Assembly: GCA_937920345.1 (NCBI GenBank)
Contig: CALGVA010000053.1
Location: 62,001 to 126,000 of the forward strand
Reading direction: 5' to 3'
Length of the DNA stretch: 64,000 bases
Source: an uncultured Lachnospiraceae bacterium
GTDB taxonomy: Bacteria > Bacillota > Clostridia > Lachnospirales > Lachnospiraceae
This document shows, in pieces, positions 49,908 to 58,255 of this stretch (within the stretch, counting starts at the first letter, position 1; every line of letters starts with the position of its first letter). The notes beneath the pieces were generated by a model that worked only from the letters and a program-made list of their open reading frames with translations, was not told the origin of the DNA and searched no databases. The position numbers and the translations under genes were made by a program.

Positions 49908-52007
49908 ATGGAAGATTTATATATAGCAGAAACAGACAGAGAGGATCTGGAGAGGGAGCGGTATGCTCTGGCGATGGAGCGGATCAGGGAAATACCGGGT
50001 GAGTCAATCTGTGAGATACAGCAGCAGACATACTTCGCCGCCATGGCGAAGTTCGTGATGCTGGCGGACCGTGCGTGGGACATCGTGGGCAGCGGCAGAC
50101 TGCGGCAGATGAGCATGGAAGAACTGCAGGCGTTCAACGGGGAACTGTATGAGGATATACTGCCGGAGCATTATGACCGCAGTTATGGCAATCCGGATTA
50201 TGCCGTGGATTGTCTGGGTGAGTCAATGGGGAAAATGTGTTCTTTTCTCTATGCGGAACTGCGGGGCATGATTCCTGCAGCGTTCGAACAGAACAGACTG
50301 GATATGGTAATCAGAGCGGAACTTCTGCTGGAGATCTATCAGGCGTTTGTGAGCGCTGCTCAGGAACAGGCGGGACTCCCGAAGGAGGAGACCATACAGC
50401 AGATCCTGTACTGGTATGTGAGCGATTACTATGAGCCGGCGGCGCTCGGCAGGACGGCGGATCTGCTTTGCCCTGAACGGGATTTTGCCCGTCGGATTGT
50501 GATGGAGAGTGATCTGTCAGACCTGCGTTATCTCTATTACTATGGGGAGTATGTCACCGACAACGAACTGAGGACGGCCGGACATTTGAATCAGATGGCG
50601 CCGGAACGGGTGAAACTGCTGGCGGATACTTACACGGAAGGATACCGGATTGGTTTTGAGACGGGCAACAAGGACATTTCCATTAAGAAAACCGTAAATA
50701 TCCGCTATGCGCTTGGGTTTGAGCGGATGATACGGGAAGCGGTCCTTAATTTTGACCGAATGGGTCTGGGATCGACGATCTATCGTGCGGGCGCAAATAT
50801 TTTCCAGGGCAGGAGTGTCAGCAAGAACGGTTTCTTCGGGGCCAATCCGAATAAGCAGTTTGATTATGACCACAGAGAGGATCAGGCGCTTGTGCTGGAT
50901 AAGCTTCTGGTGGAACGGAAGCTGGACTGCATGAAGAACGCCTATGAACAGTACCGTGAACAGGCGGCGGTATTCGGCGGGCCGGCTGTGGCGGAGATCT
51001 TCGGCGAGAAGCCCTTCGTACCGCAGACGAAGGCGACGGCATACCGGCTGACGCCGAAGCAGCAGAAGCTTGCTGTAGAATATGCTTCTAAGGCAGGCAC
51101 GATGCAGAATGAATATATTCCCGGTGAAGAGAGAAGCTTTACGATCATTGCTTTTCCGGTGCCGGATATCGGTGTGCGTTATGAGGAGATCTTCGACGAG
51201 ATTGTGCGGATCAACACACTTGATTATAAGCTGTATCAGGGTATTCAGCAGAAGATAATCGATGCGCTGGACCGTGGATTGACTGTCAAGGTCATCGGTT
51301 GCGGCGGCAACAGGACGGATATGCGGATACGGCTGCACGATCCGGCCGATCCTGCGCATGAAACGAACTTTGAGAATTGTGTGGCGGATGTGAACATTCC
51401 GGTGGGTGAGGTCTTCACTTCGCCGGTATTGACCGGTACGGACGGTATTCTGCATGTGACGAGAGTCTTTCTGAACGGTCTGGAGTACAAGGATCTCCGG
51501 CTGCAGTTTAAGGACGGTATGGTTACGGATTACGGCTGTGCCAATTTCTCTACAGAGGAGGAAAACCGTAAATATATCAAAGATAATGTACTGTTTCATC
51601 ATGACACGCTTCCGCTCGGTGAGTTTGCGATCGGTACGAACACCACGGCCTATGTTGCGGCGCGCAGATTCGGAATTGAAGATAAGATGCCGATCCTGAT
51701 CGCGGAGAAGACAGGACCGCATTTCGCGGTCGGGGATACCTGCTATTCCCATGCGGAGAATGTACGGGTATTTAATCCTGACGGCAAGGAGATCATTGCG
51801 AAGGATAATGAGGTTTCGGTTTTACGTGACACAGATGTCAGCAAGGCATATTTCCAGTGCCATACGGATATTACGATCCCGTATGATGAGCTGGGAGAAA
51901 TATCTGTGCTGACTGAATCCGGAGAGGAGATCATGATTATCCGGGATGGTCAATTTGTTCTGGAGGGGTGTGAGGAATTGAATCGGGCGTTTAGTGAAGC
52001 AGAGTAA
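49908..52007 (+). CDS. M29-family aminopeptidase with N-terminal extension
   Basis: 699 residues (SD GAGGAGG). The C-terminal 380 residues match thermophilic M29 metallo-aminopeptidases (AmpS/AmpT): VKVIGCGGNRTDMRI, NFENCVADVNIPVGEVFTSP, GEFAIGTNTTAYVAARRFG and AEKTGPHFAVGDTCYSH supply the metal and catalytic residues. The N-terminal 300 residues are alpha-helical and not found in the usual enzymes of about 410 residues. The protein should cleave N-terminal amino acids from peptides in the cytosol. The extension could control assembly or substrate size. Confidence 0.87.
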   Translation: MEDLYIAETDREDLERERYALAMERIREIPGESICEIQQQTYFAAMAKFVMLADRAWDIVGSGRLRQMSMEELQAFNGELYEDILPEHYDRSYGNPDYAVDCLGESMGKMCSFLYAELRGMIPAAFEQNRLDMVIRAELLLEIYQAFVSAAQEQAGLPKEETIQQILYWYVSDYYEPAALGRTADLLCPERDFARRIVMESDLSDLRYLYYYGEYVTDNELRTAGHLNQMAPERVKLLADTYTEGYRIGFETGNKDISIKKTVNIRYALGFERMIREAVLNFDRMGLGSTIYRAGANIFQGRSVSKNGFFGANPNKQFDYDHREDQALVLDKLLVERKLDCMKNAYEQYREQAAVFGGPAVAEIFGEKPFVPQTKATAYRLTPKQQKLAVEYASKAGTMQNEYIPGEERSFTIIAFPVPDIGVRYEEIFDEIVRINTLDYKLYQGIQQKIIDALDRGLTVKVIGCGGNRTDMRIRLHDPADPAHETNFENCVADVNIPVGEVFTSPVLTGTDGILHVTRVFLNGLEYKDLRLQFKDGMVTDYGCANFSTEEENRKYIKDNVLFHHDTLPLGEFAIGTNTTAYVAARRFGIEDKMPILIAEKTGPHFAVGDTCYSHAENVRVFNPDGKEIIAKDNEVSVLRDTDVSKAYFQCHTDITIPYDELGEISVLTESGEEIMIIRDGQFVLEGCEELNRAFSEAE

Positions 52008-52048
52008 GGCGTCTCATACGAATCTGGCAGAGCGTCTGCAGACGCCTT
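52006..52048. other. Inverted repeat after the peptidase gene
   Basis: AAGGCGTCT (52006-52014) and AGACGCCTT (52040-52048) are a perfect 9-bp inverted repeat with a 25-base loop, beginning in the stop codon of the peptidase gene. No T-run follows. It may end the transcript or form part of the purE leader; a further CCACAA/TTGTGG hairpin lies near 52124-52139. Confidence 0.4.
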
Positions 52049-52168
52049 GGCTGGATGTGTAAAAAGATGGTTGCGCTCTGACGGAAAAAATAGTACACTG
52101 ATTATGGGTATTAGTCTGAATTTCCACAAGATGTTGTGGTTTGAAGAAAGCTAAGGAGGAAATAGCGG

Positions 52169-52675
52169 ATGGCACAGGTAGGTATTGTGATGGGCAGTGA
52201 TTCCGATATGCCCGTTATGGCGAAAGCCGCAGATTTATTGGAAGATCTCGGCATATCTTATGAGATGTCGATCATATCGGCGCACAGGGAACCTGATGTG
52301 TTCTACGAGTATGCTAAGAGTGCGGAGAGTAAAGGGTTTAAGGTAATCATTGCGGGTGCCGGCAAGGCGGCACATCTGCCGGGTATGTGCGCGGCGATCT
52401 TTCCGATGCCGGTGATCGGCGTTCCCATGAAGACTTCTGATCTGGGCGGTGTGGATTCCCTGTACTCCATTGTGCAGATGCCTTCCGGCATACCGGTGGC
52501 TACGGTGGCGATCGGGGGCGGACAGAATGCAGGGATTCTGGCGGCGAAGATTCTTGCCACATCCGATCCGGCACTGCTGCAGCGGCTGAAAGATTACACG
52601 CAGAGCCTGAAGATGAGCGTACAGAAGAAAGACGCGAGGCTTCAGGAAGTGGGATACAGAAAGTATATGGAATAA
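52169..52675 (+). CDS. purE: N5-carboxyaminoimidazole ribonucleotide mutase (PurE)
   Basis: 168 residues with AAGGAGG upstream. The class signature is present: GIVMGSDSDMPVM, SAHREPD, IAGAGKAAHLPGM, GVPM, and QMPSGIPVATVAIGG. PurE converts AIR or N5-CAIR to CAIR in purine synthesis. PurK is absent here, as in many Clostridia, so the enzyme may use CO2 directly or PurK may lie elsewhere. It is the first gene of a purE-purM-purN-purD run. Confidence 0.95.
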   Translation: MAQVGIVMGSDSDMPVMAKAADLLEDLGISYEMSIISAHREPDVFYEYAKSAESKGFKVIIAGAGKAAHLPGMCAAIFPMPVIGVPMKTSDLGGVDSLYSIVQMPSGIPVATVAIGGGQNAGILAAKILATSDPALLQRLKDYTQSLKMSVQKKDARLQEVGYRKYME

Positions 52676-52735
52676 TGGAATCGTGCAAGAAGAAATCAGG
52701 GAAAAATTATAAAGAGATACATTTGGAGGTAAGAG

Positions 52736-53764
52736 ATGGATTACAAGACAGCGGGTGTCGATATTGAAGCCGGTTACCGGTCGGTGGAATTAATGAAGAA
52801 GCACGTAAAGGAGACGATGCGGCCGGAGGTATTGGGCGGCCTGGGCGGTTTTTCGGGCGCTTTCAGCATGGATAAGATCAAAGAGATGGAGCATCCGGTG
52901 CTCCTGTCAGGCACGGACGGCGTCGGTACGAAGATTAAGCTGGCTTTTCTCATGGACCGGCATGATACGGTAGGAATCGACTGCGTGGCCATGTGTGTGA
53001 ACGATGTGGTGTGTGCAGGCGGAGAACCGCTGTTTTTCTTGGACTATATTGCATGCGGCAAGAATTATCCGGAGAAGATCGCGGCCATCGTCAGCGGTGT
53101 TGCAGAGGGATGCAAACAGGCAGGTGCGGCGCTGATCGGCGGCGAGACGGCGGAGCATCCGGGACTGATGCCGGAGGATGAGTATGATCTTGCCGGTTTT
53201 GCAGTGGGCGTAGTGGATGAGAAGGATCTGATTACGGGAGAACAGATTAAACCCGGGGATACGCTGATCGGTATTGCTTCTTCCGGCGTGCACAGCAACG
53301 GTTTCTCGCTGGTGCGCAAGGTGTTCGACATGACGCGGGAGAGTCTGGATACTTATTACGATGAGCTTGGCATGACGCTTGGCGAGGCGCTGATTGCGCC
53401 TACCAGAATCTATGTGAAAGCGCTGCAGTCGGTGCGTACCGCCGGTGTGACCATCAAGGGGTGCAGCCATATTACCGGCGGCGGCTTCTATGAGAATATT
53501 CCGAGAATGCTGCCGGAGGGTGTGTCGGCAGTGATACATAAAGACAGTTATCCGGTGCCCCCGATCTTCGGATTACTGCAAAAGAAGGGGAATCTGGAAG
53601 AAAAGATGATGTACAATACCTATAATATGGGTCTTGGCATGATTCTGGCGGTAGATCCTGCGGATGCGGACAGAACGCTCGCCGCACTGAAGGAAGCAGG
53701 CGAGACGGCATATATTGTCGGTAAGATGGAAGCAGGCGCAAAAGAAGTGACAATCAGTAATTAA
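52736..53764 (+). CDS. purM: Phosphoribosylformylglycinamidine cyclo-ligase (PurM)
   Basis: 342 residues (GGAGG upstream). Characteristic segments are VDIEAGYRSVELMKKHVK, VLLSGTDGVGTKIKLAF, GIDCVAMCVNDVVCAGGEPL, GGETAEHPGLM, GIASSGVHSNGFSLVRK and SHITGGGFYENIPRML. It closes FGAM to AIR with ATP, feeding purE. It stands 60 bases after purE and 52 before purN, in one operon. Confidence 0.96.
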   Translation: MDYKTAGVDIEAGYRSVELMKKHVKETMRPEVLGGLGGFSGAFSMDKIKEMEHPVLLSGTDGVGTKIKLAFLMDRHDTVGIDCVAMCVNDVVCAGGEPLFFLDYIACGKNYPEKIAAIVSGVAEGCKQAGAALIGGETAEHPGLMPEDEYDLAGFAVGVVDEKDLITGEQIKPGDTLIGIASSGVHSNGFSLVRKVFDMTRESLDTYYDELGMTLGEALIAPTRIYVKALQSVRTAGVTIKGCSHITGGGFYENIPRMLPEGVSAVIHKDSYPVPPIFGLLQKKGNLEEKMMYNTYNMGLGMILAVDPADADRTLAALKEAGETAYIVGKMEAGAKEVTISN

Positions 53765-53816
53765 ACGAAAGACGAAGACGGACGGTTTTCAGAATTGACA
53801 GGAAGAGGGAGCAGTC

Positions 53817-54443
53817 ATGTTTAAGATAGTGGTGTGCGTGTCCGGCGGCGGCACGAATTTACAGGCGATTATTGATGGTGTGCACGCGGGGTCTATTCCG
53901 AATGTAGAAATTCTGCGCGTAATCAGCAATAACAAAAGTGCCTATGCGCTGGAGCGTGCAAAGCAGGCGGGGATCGAAGGAATCTGTATTGCACCCCGCG
54001 ATTATGCGGACCGGGAGCAGTTTAATGAGGCACTGCTTCATGCGATAGACGAGGTCAGTCCTGACCTGGTGGTGCTGGCAGGCTTCCTGGTGACGATTCC
54101 GCCGCAGCTGATCAGGGAGTATGAGAACCGGATTATTAATATTCACCCTTCACTCATCCCGTCTTTCTGCGGTACGGGATATTATGGGCTGAAGGTACAC
54201 GAGGCTGTGCTGAAGCGGGGTGTGAAGGTCACCGGAGCGACAGTTCATTTTGTGGATGACGGTATGGATACGGGACCGATCATTATGCAGAAGGCGGTAC
54301 AGGTGTTAAGGAGCGATACACCGGAGACGCTGCAGCGGCGTGTCATGGAAGAAGCGGAATGGGTCATCCTGCCGTGGAGTCTGGCGCTGATCGCCGCGGG
54401 AGCGGTGACAGTGGAGGACGGTAAGGTGCGTATCGCGGAATAA
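53817..54443 (+). CDS. purN: Phosphoribosylglycinamide formyltransferase (PurN)
   Basis: 208 residues. The SGGGTNLQAIID nucleotide loop, the catalytic NIHPSLIPSFCG segment (Asn and His) and VHFVDDGMDTGPII (Asp) are intact. It transfers a formyl group from 10-formyl-THF to GAR. It is encoded between purM and purD, so three of its neighbours act on adjacent intermediates. Confidence 0.96.
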   Translation: MFKIVVCVSGGGTNLQAIIDGVHAGSIPNVEILRVISNNKSAYALERAKQAGIEGICIAPRDYADREQFNEALLHAIDEVSPDLVVLAGFLVTIPPQLIREYENRIINIHPSLIPSFCGTGYYGLKVHEAVLKRGVKVTGATVHFVDDGMDTGPIIMQKAVQVLRSDTPETLQRRVMEEAEWVILPWSLALIAAGAVTVEDGKVRIAE

Positions 54444-54478
54444 AACACAGATAAATCGGAAAGGCAAAGGGAACAGGG

Positions 54479-55750
54479 ATGAAAGTATTGATCGTAGGAA
54501 GCGGCGGCAGAGAACATGCGATAGCTGTCAGCGCGGCAAAGAGTCCGAAAGTGGATAAGCTCTACTGTGCGCCGGGCAATGCCGGTATCGGACAGATTGC
54601 GGAGTGTGTGCCCATCGGAGCAATGGAATTTGATAAGATTGTAGATTTCGCTAAAGAACAGGCCATTGATCTGACGATCGTCGGTATGGATGATCCGTTA
54701 GTCGGCGGTCTGGTGGACGAGATGGAGGCGGCAGGGCTGCGCGTGTTCGGACCGAGGAAGAATGCGGCGATTCTGGAGGGCAGCAAAGCATTTTCCAAGG
54801 ACCTGATGAAAAAATACAATATTCCTACGGCGGCTTATGAGAATTTTGATGATCCGAAGGAGGCGCTGGCGTATCTGGATACGGCAAAGATGCCGGTGGT
54901 GCTGAAGGCGGACGGTCTGGCGCTGGGCAAGGGCGTACTGATCTGCCAGACGCTGGAAGAAGCGAGAGAAGGCGTCAGAACGATCATGGAAGATAAGAAG
55001 TTCGGTGCGGCAGGCAACCGCATGGTGATAGAAGAATTTATGACCGGACGGGAAGTGTCGGTTCTGTCTTTCGTGGACGGTAAGACAATCAGGATCATGT
55101 CTTCGGCACAGGACCATAAGCGTGCGCAGGACGGTGATCAGGGATTGAATACGGGCGGTATGGGTACTTTTTCACCGAGTCCTTTCTATACGAAAGAGGT
55201 GGATGATTTCTGCCGGAAATATATCTATCAGGCGACGGTGGATGCTATGGCGGCGGAGGGAAGACCTTTCCACGGTGTCATTTTCTTCGGACTTATGCTG
55301 ACACAGGACGGGCCGCGGGTACTGGAATATAATGCCAGATTCGGTGATCCCGAGGCGCAGGTGGTTCTGCCGCGTATGAAGAATGATATTATCGAGGTGG
55401 CTGAGGCATGCATTGACGGTACACTGGATCAGATTGACCTGCAGTTCGAGGATAATGCGGCGGTCTGCGTGGTGCTGGCTTCAGAAGGGTATCCCGTGTC
55501 ATATGACAAGGGACTGCCGATCAAAGGGCTGGAGCAGTTTGACAACCGCGACGGATATTATTGTTTCCATGCGGGAACGAAGCAGACCGGACAGGGAATC
55601 GTTACAAACGGCGGGCGTGTTCTGGGCATAACCGCTAAGGGGGCGGACTTGAAAGAGGCGCGTGCCAATGCCTATGAGGCGACGAAATGGATCAGCTTCG
55701 ATAATAAATATATGAGGAACGATATCGGTAAAGCCATTGATGAAGCGTAA
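54479..55750 (+). CDS. purD: Phosphoribosylamine-glycine ligase (PurD)
   Basis: 423 residues of ATP-grasp type. Visible motifs are VLIVGSGGREHAIAV at the N-terminus, LKADGLALGKGVLIC (ATP-binding), LNTGGMGTFSPSPF and LEYNARFGDPEAQVVLPRMK near 290-305 (metal ligands). It joins phosphoribosylamine and glycine to give GAR, the substrate of PurN just upstream. It is the last purine gene in the window; purC, purF, purH and purL lie elsewhere. Confidence 0.96.
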   Translation: MKVLIVGSGGREHAIAVSAAKSPKVDKLYCAPGNAGIGQIAECVPIGAMEFDKIVDFAKEQAIDLTIVGMDDPLVGGLVDEMEAAGLRVFGPRKNAAILEGSKAFSKDLMKKYNIPTAAYENFDDPKEALAYLDTAKMPVVLKADGLALGKGVLICQTLEEAREGVRTIMEDKKFGAAGNRMVIEEFMTGREVSVLSFVDGKTIRIMSSAQDHKRAQDGDQGLNTGGMGTFSPSPFYTKEVDDFCRKYIYQATVDAMAAEGRPFHGVIFFGLMLTQDGPRVLEYNARFGDPEAQVVLPRMKNDIIEVAEACIDGTLDQIDLQFEDNAAVCVVLASEGYPVSYDKGLPIKGLEQFDNRDGYYCFHAGTKQTGQGIVTNGGRVLGITAKGADLKEARANAYEATKWISFDNKYMRNDIGKAIDEA

Positions 55751-55786
55751 TTACAGGGGTGTAAAAGAAGGGAGAGGAGTATATTC

Positions 55787-56275
55787 ATGAGCAGCAGGGA
55801 GGAAAAGACAGAGAATCTGAGAAGGGAGCTGCTGGAGCGGCAGAACTATAACAGACCTACGATCTGCCGGGAGTGCGGCGGCATCATGGTCTATAAGGGA
55901 TGCGGAGAATTTCAGTGTGAGGACTGTGGCCATCCGGAGTATGATGATTACGGTAAAGTGCGTAATTATATTGAGAAGCATGTGGGCGCTACGGCCGCAC
56001 AGGTGGCTGACGCAACGGGAGTAACACAGAAGGCGATCCGGGATATGCTCAAGGAAGAAAGACTCGAGATTGCTGTTAATTCCAATGCATTTCTGACTTG
56101 TGAGATCTGCGGCGGGGCGATCCGCTCCGGAAAATACTGCGGAAAATGTGAGACTGCATATCACAGAAGCATAGAAGAGAAGGCGAGAGCTGCCAGAAAT
56201 ATTAACCTGTCCGGTTTCAGTACGGAGAGAAATTCGGGTGAAGAAGGGTCCAAACGATTTACGAGAGAACGGTAG
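55787..56275 (+). CDS. Zinc-ribbon and helix-turn-helix protein
   Basis: 162 residues. An N-terminal C-x2-C pair (CRECGG) and a second pair (CEDCG) form a zinc ribbon. The middle (AAQVADATGVTQKAIRDMLK) is a helix-turn-helix. A second ribbon follows (CEICGG, CGKCE). The tail is charged. The layout resembles the YvyF-type flagellar-operon protein of Firmicutes, but no flagellar genes are nearby. It is encoded 36 bases after purD. A nucleic-acid-binding role is inferred. Confidence 0.7.
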   Translation: MSSREEKTENLRRELLERQNYNRPTICRECGGIMVYKGCGEFQCEDCGHPEYDDYGKVRNYIEKHVGATAAQVADATGVTQKAIRDMLKEERLEIAVNSNAFLTCEICGGAIRSGKYCGKCETAYHRSIEEKARAARNINLSGFSTERNSGEEGSKRFTRER

Positions 56276-56297
56276 TAAGGTATACAAAAGGAGAAAA

Positions 56298-56334
56298 GAT
56301 TGAAAAATCACACTGATATGCTAATTTTTCAATC
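56298..56334 (+). other. Inverted repeat upstream of the SH3b gene
   Basis: GATTGAAAAAT (56298-56308) and ATTTTTCAATC (56324-56334) are a perfect 11-bp inverted repeat with a 15-base loop. It lies after the zinc-ribbon gene, about 100 bases before the ATG at 56431. It could be a weak terminator or a binding site; no T-run follows on the plus strand beyond the arm. Confidence 0.45.
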
Positions 56335-56430
56335 ACGGGTTTGTGTCGGAGCCACGAACTCGAAAGCGCGGAGCCAGATTTGAGATTCGGCCCGCGGTCT
56401 TTACAAAGAAGCTCCGGCATGGAGGAAAAT

Positions 56431-57834
56431 ATGATACAGAACAGAAGATATAACAGAGCGGTAGGTAAGCGCAGCCTGTGGGGAGCGGTAACGGCAGTCG
56501 GCATTGCTGCTATGCTGTGGTGTCAGCCGTTTACAAGTCTGGCTGATTTCACGGGTACGGTTAAGGTGGCTTCCGTGAAGATACGTGAGAAGGCGGATGC
56601 GACAAGTGAAGTCATCGGCAGCGCTTCCGGTAACGCCAAGGTTACCATCACGGATGAAGTACAGGATGCTTCCGGCGCACTGTGGTATCAGGTATCTGTA
56701 GATGGAGATAAGTCAGGTTATATCCGCGCGGATCTGATTGAGAAGGACGGCGGTGACAGTCCTTCACAGGGTACGGACGCTGATGATACGGCGGGAGATC
56801 AGGCGGCAGCGGCTGAAGGAGCGCAGGAACCGTCGGGCGCAACGGTACAGGCAGAACAGTCTGTGGACGCGCAGTATGCATCGGTTCATGTGGAAGCGGT
56901 CAAGGTAAGGTCAGCGCCGTCCACAAACGATACGGTCGTGGACAGACTTCCCGAGAATGCGCAGGTAGTTATCAGCGGAAAGTCAAACGGAGCGGACGGG
57001 AAAGAATGGTATTACGTTACCTTTACCGGAACAGACGGAACAGCAAAAAACGGATTCATCCGCTCTGATCTGCTGACACCGGGAGATATGGTTCCCGTAC
57101 CTGAGGAGCCGGAACCGGCAGAGCCTGAGGCGCCGGCAGAGCCGGAGCGGCCCGTGAACAATGATTACGAACTGGTTTATGAGACAGAGCAGGACGGGTC
57201 TTATGCCTGGTATCTGTATGATCATACGCAGGGCGGCGGCGATAAGAAGAGAGTGGATCAGCTTCTGGCGGCAGTGAACACACCGGAGGAGGAGACGACG
57301 GACGATGCCAAGACACTCGTGAAACAGCGGATTGTAATCGTTGCCCTGGTGGTGCTGTCGGTACTGCTGATCATTGCGGTGATCATTATGGCGTTAAAGC
57401 TGCGTGATGTGTACTATGAGGACTATGAGGACGACGAGGAGGAAGAAGAGGAGCCGGAACCGGAAGCACCATCCGCGCGCAGACGGCGTACACAGGAAGA
57501 AGACAGACAGGACAGAAGACGTGAGTCCCGGCCGGATGAGAGAGCGGTGCGCAGCAGAAGACGTGAGACACAGGAAGACGAAATGCCGCAGCGCAGACGG
57601 CGCACGGAAGAGGCACAGGAGACGCCTGTCAGAAGAAGACGTCCGGTGAACGAGGGTGATACGGAGGCAGCAGAACGTCAGGCACGCAGGAGAGCGGCCC
57701 GCGAGGCGAGAGAGCGTGACGAGAGGGAGGAAGAAAATAACGTAAGAACCGCCCCGAAGCGCAAGACCAAGAATTTCCTGCTGGATGACGATGAATTCGA
57801 GTTTGAATTCCTGAGCATGGACGACAGGGATTGA
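56431..57834 (+). CDS. SH3b-domain membrane protein with highly charged cytoplasmic tail
   Basis: 467 residues from the ATG at 56431 (GGAGG 4 bases upstream). A signal/anchor (SLWGAVTAVGIAAMLWC) precedes two SH3b domains (VKVASVKIREKADATSEVIG near 40 and HVEAVKVRSAPSTNDTVV near 150), a Pro/Glu linker, and a membrane helix (IVIVALVVLSVLLIIAVIIM near 290-310). The tail starts with a run of Asp/Glu and then contains at least four Arg-rich blocks (RRRRTQEE, SRRRETQEDE, QRRRRTEEAQE, RRRRPVNE). SH3b domains usually bind cell wall; the tail is probably disordered and binds acidic or basic partners. Confidence 0.82.
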   Translation: MIQNRRYNRAVGKRSLWGAVTAVGIAAMLWCQPFTSLADFTGTVKVASVKIREKADATSEVIGSASGNAKVTITDEVQDASGALWYQVSVDGDKSGYIRADLIEKDGGDSPSQGTDADDTAGDQAAAAEGAQEPSGATVQAEQSVDAQYASVHVEAVKVRSAPSTNDTVVDRLPENAQVVISGKSNGADGKEWYYVTFTGTDGTAKNGFIRSDLLTPGDMVPVPEEPEPAEPEAPAEPERPVNNDYELVYETEQDGSYAWYLYDHTQGGGDKKRVDQLLAAVNTPEEETTDDAKTLVKQRIVIVALVVLSVLLIIAVIIMALKLRDVYYEDYEDDEEEEEEPEPEAPSARRRRTQEEDRQDRRRESRPDERAVRSRRRETQEDEMPQRRRRTEEAQETPVRRRRPVNEGDTEAAERQARRRAAREARERDEREEENNVRTAPKRKTKNFLLDDDEFEFEFLSMDDRD

Positions 57835-57871
57835 CGGGAGAATACGCAACAGCGACAGGATTGGTAGGAGA

Positions 57872-58255
57872 ATGTTCATAGAGATAGATTTTAACAGCGA
57901 TGAAGCTATATATATGCAGCTGCGCAACCAGATTATCCTGGGGATTGCTACATCACAGTTCAGGGAGGGTGATATGCTCCCGTCTGTCAGGCAGCTTGCA
58001 GATACGATCGGTATCAATATGCATACGGTCAATAAGGCATATACCGTGCTGAAGCAGGAGGGATATGTCAAAGTAGACCGCAGAAGAGGCGCTGTGATTG
58101 CGATCGACATCGACAGAATGCAGGCGCTTGATGAAGTGCGCAGAGAATTGCAGGTGATATTGGCGCAGGCAAGTTGTAAGAATATTTCCAGAGAAGAGGT
58201 ACATGCTCTTATAGATGAAATATATGAAGATTATGGGAAAGGAATGGATTATTAA
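57872..58255 (+). CDS. GntR-family transcriptional regulator (YhcF-type)
   Basis: 127 residues. A single winged helix-turn-helix: IYMQLRNQIILGIATSQFRE, MLPSVRQLADTIGINMHTVN, KAYTVLKQEGYVKVDRRRG. The short C-terminal region lacks an effector-binding domain, as in the YhcF/YtrA group. Its stop codon overlaps the clpC start (TAATG), so the two are coupled. It occupies the place where CtsR lies in many Firmicutes; whether it controls clpC is unknown. Confidence 0.88.
   Translation: MFIEIDFNSDEAIYMQLRNQIILGIATSQFREGDMLPSVRQLADTIGINMHTVNKAYTVLKQEGYVKVDRRRGAVIAIDIDRMQALDEVRRELQVILAQASCKNISREEVHALIDEIYEDYGKGMDY

Noticed and set aside
50517..51752. Antisense open frame of 411 codons inside the M29 peptidase gene
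   Set aside because: No SD, low-complexity composition, and the sense frame has complete M29 motifs.
52008..52168. Possible purine riboswitch upstream of purE
   Set aside because: The conserved purine-aptamer core could not be found; only unrelated short hairpins are present.
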